Shown here: positions 45,947 through 64,000 of the stretch, piece after piece
Layout: each line of letters starts with the position of its first letter
Position numbering within the stretch: position 1 is the stretch's first letter
DNA from: Piscicola geometra
Taxonomy: Eukaryota > Annelida > Clitellata > Hirudinida > Piscicolidae
Length of the DNA stretch: 64,000 bases
Direction of reading: 5' to 3'
Assembly: GCA_943735955.1 (NCBI GenBank)
Contig: OX030970.1
Coordinates: 3,823,105-3,887,104 of the forward strand
Made by a program: the position numbers and the translations under genes
The notes under the pieces: model-generated
Told to the model about the DNA's origin: nothing
Database searches by the model: none
What the model saw: the letters and a program-made list of their open reading frames with translations, nothing else

Positions 45947-48900
45947 TTAATGACATGCACTACCAAAGGTCCTACTACTTCCCTTCTTCTTCACTCGTTT
46001 ATTTTTCTTGTTCATGTTCTTCATTGGTCTCTTTTTGCCCATCTGATAATAAGTTAATTAATAAAGAATAAATCGTTATTTAAGAATTGCTTATCGGAAA
46101 ATAAACCCTTCAATTATCGAGTAGTCTTCTACCCCGTTCACCACCGGTGCAACAACTTCAACAACCAGAACCGTAGCAACCGCTCATCATAGCCTCAATC
46201 AGCATACTATAACCTATAGATTCAACTATAGAACCATACCACCACCACCAACAACAACAACAAGACACTACAACTAAGCACACAGTAAAACAACAACCAC
46301 CACAACAACCACGCCATCTACAACGGTAAGCTCAAGAAAGCTGAGGTGGAGCTCACCAAACTTGCTCGCACCAACCTGAGCAGGTTCCGTAATGGGCACC
46401 ACCCGGAGATCACAGCCTACCAATGCAGAATAGACCTAAGCGAAGAGGACCTATGCAGGCTCTGCAAGACGGCCTAAGAAACGGCGACCCATCTAAGGAC
46501 AGACTGCCCAGGGTTGAAGTCAGAAAGGACAACACACGGGCTTGGACAAAATCTAAGAGAACTGGCTCAAGAGCCTGGCAGGGCAGCGCACTGGTTGAGG
46601 TGATACTCTCCAGACTGCTAATCCACTAACGAAATTCAACAACCACAACAACTAACGAGCACAACTAAAACTTCTATTACCACCACACCAACTACAACCA
46701 CCACAGCAAGCAACCACAAGCACTAACTACAACACCACAACCACCAGTACAGCAAGCAACCACAAGCACCAACTACAACACCACAACCACCATAGCAAGC
46801 AACCACAACTACAAAAACCACCACAGAAAGCAACCACAGCTACAACAACCACCACAGCAAGCAACCACAACTACAACAACCACCACAGCAAGCAACCACA
46901 AGCATCACCACAACCACAGCAAGCAAGCAAGCAACCTGCACGGCTTTGTTGTCGAAGTCGTTGAGGCTCTGCAGGGTGTTCCTCTTGGAGCCCCTCTTCA
47001 GCCCGCCAAAACCGTACTTGTCGTCCTTGAACTTCCGCTTCTTTCCCGCCCTTTGTCGTTGTTGGTTGGTGGTGATGGTGGTAGTTGGGGTTGTGGTAAG
47101 TTTTTTTTATTGGTAAAAGTAGTGGGTGGTGGTAATAGTTGTGGGTGGTAGTACTAGTGGTGGTGGTGGTAGTAGTAGTAGTAGTGGTATCATCATCAAG
47201 GACACCAACTTCTTTTCTTCTTTGTTATACATGTTCTTCTTAGGCGTTGTTTTCTTCTTGCTTGCGTCTTTATCATCATCATCACCACCACCACCATCGT
47301 CGTCGTCATCATCACGACCACCCTTGGTGAATGTACTAGCTAGTTTGACATCATTTTGACCTGGGATAAGTGACAAATTAAATTTTAATGGAATTAAAAG
47401 GTCAACAATACAACAACAACCAGCATTAACCACCACCTACAAACTACAACGCCCAGCAACAACAGCACTGAACATAATCAACAACAAGCACCCAATAACA
47501 ACAACAAGCACAATAGAACAAAAAAAACAAACCCAAGAACACTCAAAAAACAAAAACAACACCAACAAAAAACAACACTCAAAAAGATCACCAACAACTA
47601 CAAACAAACATCAACAACCCCACCTACAACAAACAACCACCAGCAACCACACCAACACTCACTCAAACACAAACCACAACACCAACTAATACCCAACACT
47701 CATAAAAACACGTCTCGACAACAATATGTAAAGCCACCAACAAACAACAACAACAAGCAATAACAACAACAACAACAAGCAATAACAACAACAAGCAATA
47801 ACAACAACAACAACAACAACAAGCAATAACAACAACAACAACAAACAACAACAACAACAAGCAATAACAACAACAACAACAAGCAATAACAACAACAACA
47901 ACAAGCAATAACAACAACAACAAGAACAACAAGCAATAACAACAACAACAAGAACAACAAGCAACAACAACAAGCACCAAGAACACACACCCAGCTTGAA
48001 CTTCTTCTTCGCCTTCACGAGCGCCTCTTTGTTCTCCATCCTCTCCTTCCTCTTCGTCGCCATCGCCTCCTTGTCCGCCTGATGATGATGATGATGATCG
48101 TGGTGGGGGTGATGATGATCATGGTGGTGGTGGTGGTGATGATGATAGTGGTGGTGGTGATGATGATGGTTGTGGTGATGGAGGTTGACGATGGTATTGG
48201 TGGTGATGATGATGGTGAAGGTGGTTATGATGATGATACCTGCTTCTTGAACTTTCTGGCTTCTCGTTGTTTCTTCGCCTGTTCCGACTTCTCCTTCATC
48301 GCCTTCAGAGTCAGGATGTTCTCCTTCACCTGGTGATGATGATGATGATGATGATGATAGGTGCAGTAATGATGATGATGATTTATAGTCAAAACAGGTG
48401 ACGATGACTATCTTATAGGACTAAGGGTCATACGCTCCCTATTGACCACCCTCCCCCCTCCACCAACTCAATACTGATCCCCTCCTTCTACCCCCCCCCT
48501 ACCCCTCTCTTACCCCCCTCCATCCCCCTCCCTTACTCCACCCCCCCCCCCTTAAGCACCTTCTTCATATGCTCGTCACTCTTGACCATCTCGGCGAAGT
48601 AGTCGTCGGGCCTCTTGGTGCGGATGTTGTTCGTGTGGAGGAGTGGAATCGCCTGCAGGACTGCAGCCTGTGTTTGTCTGTAGCTGTGTGTGTGGTCAGT
48701 TGGGTGGGGTTGGTTGGAGGTGGTTAGTTGTGTGGTCAGTTGGTTGGGGGTGGTCTGTTGTGTGGGGTTGGTGGCGAGTGGTCAGGTGTGTGGGGTTGGT
48801 TGTGGGTGGTTAGTTGTGTGGGGGTGTTTTTGTCTGTGGCTGTGTGTTTGCTTGTGTTTGTGTGTGGGGATGTGTGTTTATGTGTGTGTGTAGTTGGATG

Positions 48901-49932
48901 GTGAGCCAGAAGTGATACATAGTTTAAGGAAAAGAAGAACAATATATACCAATAGAACAAAACTCATCATTATCCTCACTATGTTTATACCAACCAACCA
49001 TGTGTTCTCCATCTTGAGCTGGTCGTCTTCCGGATCAATGCCTCCCGCCTCACTCACCCTCGGCATCACGAGGGGCTCGACACTCACGTGCAGGCTTTCG
49101 TACCACGGCAGGTGGCGTTGCATGCCCTTCAGAGCTTCCTTCAAACCAACCTTTTAAGTTGGGGGGGGGGTAGAATTGTTGGGTTATTTTAATCTAACAA
49201 GTTATATATTTTAATATTATTAATAGTTTTATTATAGGAAGTGTCTATTCTGATTTTACATAAGTGATTTATATAGAGATGTGTTTAATAATCATTTTAA
49301 TATGTGATATATATTCATATAATTTATATATTTTAAATAAATTAATTTTTATAATTAATTAATGAAGGTTTTGGTTAAGGTTAGGGTTATGTTTAAAATC
49401 TAGATTAGGGTTATGTTTAAAATCTAGATTAGGGTTATGGTTGAAACTACGAAATAAATTAAATCTACCTTAATCTTTGGTAAAAAAATTATAATTTTAA
49501 ACACATAAATATTTTACAATTTTTTATATATTTTACTTATGTAAAATCGGGTCTAGGAATAGTCTCTTCCTTTATATTAATATATGAGGCTAGAAATCAG
49601 TGAGTATAAAAGTTAAAAAATGAAATTGTTGAATTGATAACAACCTTGTTGTTGGCGTAGACAGTGGTCACTTGTTCTCTCTCCACAACAATGCCTTTCA
49701 ACAAGCCCTTCTGGAAGGCTACTTGCAACTTTGAGGTGATTTTATTACGTAAATATATATTTTTTGTAATTACTTAAAATTTATCTATTTAAAATAAGGT
49801 TTAGAAAATACATTTATCAGCAAATTAAATTGTCACCTCCTTGTCTGAATCGTCAGTTTCATGGTCTTCCAATTCTTGTTCTTCCAATTCTTCATCTTCG
49901 TTTTCCGATTTCATTGATTCTTCGCTACTCAT
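45947..49932 (-). CDS. EBNA1BP2: rRNA-processing protein EBP2 (EBNA1-binding protein 2)
   Basis: EBP2 is a nucleolar 60S-subunit assembly factor. Nine exons join in phase: 49837-49932, 49645-49728, 48999-49150, 48560-48683, 48240-48329, 47991-48078, 47231-47360, 46936-47050, 45947-46042, for 324 codons (human 306). Order of segments: acidic N-terminus; LQVAFQKGLLKGIVV; GLKEALKGMQRHLPWYESL; DPEDD; YRQTQAAVLQAIPLL; the family signature TKRPDDYFAEMVKSDEHMKK; a Lys/Arg-rich coiled region (KSEQAKKQREARKFKKQ); a variable insert with Asp/Gly runs; DDKYGFGGLKRGSKRNT; and a basic tail MGKKRPMKNMNKKNK. Exon 7 uses the donor AT|GTATAAC, chosen because it restores phase with exon 8. Transcribed divergently from RBM19. 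Confidence 0.93.
46319..46570 (+). pseudogene. non-LTR retrotransposon C-terminal fragment in EBP2 intron 8
   Basis: On plus, antisense to EBP2, a frame reads LTKLARTNLSRFRNGHHPEI, RIDLSEEDLCRLCKTA, stop, ETATHLRTDCPGLKSER. The R.GH...L..Y..RI......C..C...ET..HL...C pattern is the zinc-knuckle region found after the RNase H or RT domain of several non-LTR retrotransposons. An in-frame TAA at 46475-46477 and the lack of upstream RT show it is dead. CAACCACAAC-type repeats follow. Confidence 0.7.
46640..46932. repeat. CAGCAAGCAACCACAA-type repeat, EBP2 intron 8
   Basis: Irregular units combining ACAGCAAGCAACCACAA and ACTACAACACCACAACCACC. It ends at the donor of exon 46936-47050 (GTGCAG|GTTGCTTGC in transcript sense), and GTTGCTTGC is itself part of the repeat unit. 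Confidence 0.8.
47745..47975. repeat. CAACAACAACAAGCAATAA repeat, EBP2 intron 6
   Basis: CAA triplet runs punctuated by GCAATAA, giving poly-Cys/Leu/Val shadow frames on minus. Located in the intron between exons 47991-48078 and 47231-47360. Confidence 0.88.
49372..49442. repeat. short tandem repeat with TTAGGGTTA, EBP2 intron 2
   Basis: Two to three copies of a 31-bp unit TTAGGGTTATGTTTAAAATC + TAGA. It resembles the telomeric unit only over TTAGGG and is probably unrelated. Confidence 0.7.
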
Positions 49933-50109
49933 TTTTATGTGGATATAAATGACTGAACTTGAATAAAATACACGTGAAACAAATGATAAGAGAGTTTAAA
50001 AACGGATTGAGATCTAAAAGTTACAAGTCTATGCCACAGGGTTTTATGATTATCGCTCATTAATATATTTGAAAACTTTTAAATAACCATTGGGTTCTAT
50101 TAAAAAAAA
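49933..50109. promoter_or_regulatory. bidirectional promoter region, EBP2 / RBM19
   Basis: The start codons of EBP2 (minus) and RBM19 (plus) are 177 bp apart. Both products act in ribosome biogenesis, so one shared promoter would coordinate small- and large-subunit assembly factors. The interval is AT-rich with a GATTATCGCTCATTAATATA stretch near 50046. No TATA box is evident. Confidence 0.65.
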
Positions 50110-63217
<13,108 letters not shown>

Positions 63218-64000
63218 GTTTGCAAGATTGTGTAGAGCTTTACTTTTGGGATGATTAAATATTATCTGAAAGACTACAAATATGATTTGATAATAAATGG
63301 TGGATAGGTTTGTTGATATTTATCTTGAAAACGAATCTTCGATTTATCTACTTTTGTGAAAGTTAAAATGTCTAAATATTTCAGCGATTACTATCGCTAA
63401 GTTAGTTCAAAACATTTAAATAATTCAAACTATAATTTTATTAAATTCTTTTCCGTAAACTCCATGGCTTGTAAATGCGAAATCTATCGAAATAAATCTA
63501 TCTGCTAAAAAATTATACTTTCATGCCTCAAGAAGTCAAATTAAGGGATTATGAAGTATGGATAATTATTTGAAAAATAATAATCATATAAAATGAACAA
63601 ACTCAACCAAAAGTCTGCCTACTCCTTCCAAGATTACGGTATTTTCTTCCTTTTAATTTTTTTAAATTAAAATATTTAATTTCAATATCATCGCTTACAA
63701 GTTTTCAAAGCTCACATCATACCACTTAAAAGTTTTAAGTTAAAACTCTTTCAGACAACATATCAGTTCACTATTTCATGCCATATACATCTAAAATGTA
63801 GATTATATTTAGATAAGTATTTAGATACATGATTATTAAGTGGCGGGTGAAATATAAAAAGACATAGTGCAATCCCCAACTACTCATCTATCACACCATC
63901 CATCCTTCTCCACCCACCTACTTTCACCCATCTACCCATTCCTCTTCTAACTCAACCCACCCTAGTGAATAACTCTACAGCAAGGGGTGATGCGAAGGCG
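63218..64000. other. RBM19 3' UTR and flank; possible next exon at the end
   Basis: AT-rich. A polyadenylation signal AATAAA lies at 63292-63297, 75 bp past the RBM19 stop. At the very end a pyrimidine-rich stretch and CACCCTAG (63958-63965) could be an acceptor, followed by an open 35-base segment, but this is too short to call a gene. Confidence 0.4.
63292..63297 (+). terminator. AATAAA polyadenylation signal of RBM19
   Basis: Canonical AATAAA 75 bp after the RBM19 stop codon, followed by a T/G-rich stretch (GGTGGATAGGTTTGTTGATAT). Confidence 0.6.

Overview
The window is nuclear DNA of a multicellular animal. Four intron-rich genes have clear metazoan orthologues, the spliceosomal introns have GT..AG ends, and there are L2/CR1-type LINE and hAT remnants plus a short TTAGGG-type tract. 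The species cannot be named from this sequence; an invertebrate is likely, because the large NO VEIN-like gene and the degree of divergence fit that better than a vertebrate. Introns and flanks are unusually rich in micro- and minisatellites, and most long open frames are shadows of those arrays.

Layout. 1-11.7 kb is transposon-rich: a hAT end (1-80), a 5'-truncated LINE with a long intact frame (1440-4131), a decayed secreted carbonic-anhydrase-like gene on the minus strand (4958-8547) invaded by a fold-back MITE and LINE/SINE tails, then two adjacent decayed hAT elements (9367-11345). 11.87-24.57 kb (minus) is a complete SF3B1 gene that I could join into 20 in-phase exons (1283 codons). 24.87-45.73 kb (plus) is a giant NO VEIN-like gene, 24 exons and about 3447 codons, with an HSP90-type ATPase core and a C-terminal NOV_C/DUF3883 domain. 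45.95-49.93 kb (minus) is EBP2/EBNA1BP2 (9 exons, 324 codons). 50.11-63.22 kb (plus) is RBM19/Mrd1 (24 exons, 848 codons, six RRMs). SF3B1/NOV-like and EBP2/RBM19 are head-to-head pairs separated by 298 and 177 bp; NOV-like and EBP2 converge with about 213 bp between stop codons. EBP2 (60S assembly) and RBM19 (early pre-rRNA processing) serve the same process, so their shared promoter is probably co-regulatory.

The most striking pattern is in the introns. Many tandem arrays are anchored at, and in register with, real splice sites. Some arrays repeat the 5' splice site (SF3B1 introns 5 and 7, NOV-like intron 9, RBM19 intron 22). Others repeat a whole 3' splice region. The clearest, at 55.65-57.02 kb, has about 31 units of 44 bp, each with TACTAAC plus a pyrimidine tract, and the native exon start occupies the next unit boundary. 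This looks like intron growth by splice-site-anchored tandem duplication, and it is the main candidate for something undescribed here.

Exon joins were made by eye using phase and homology; no alignment or search was run.
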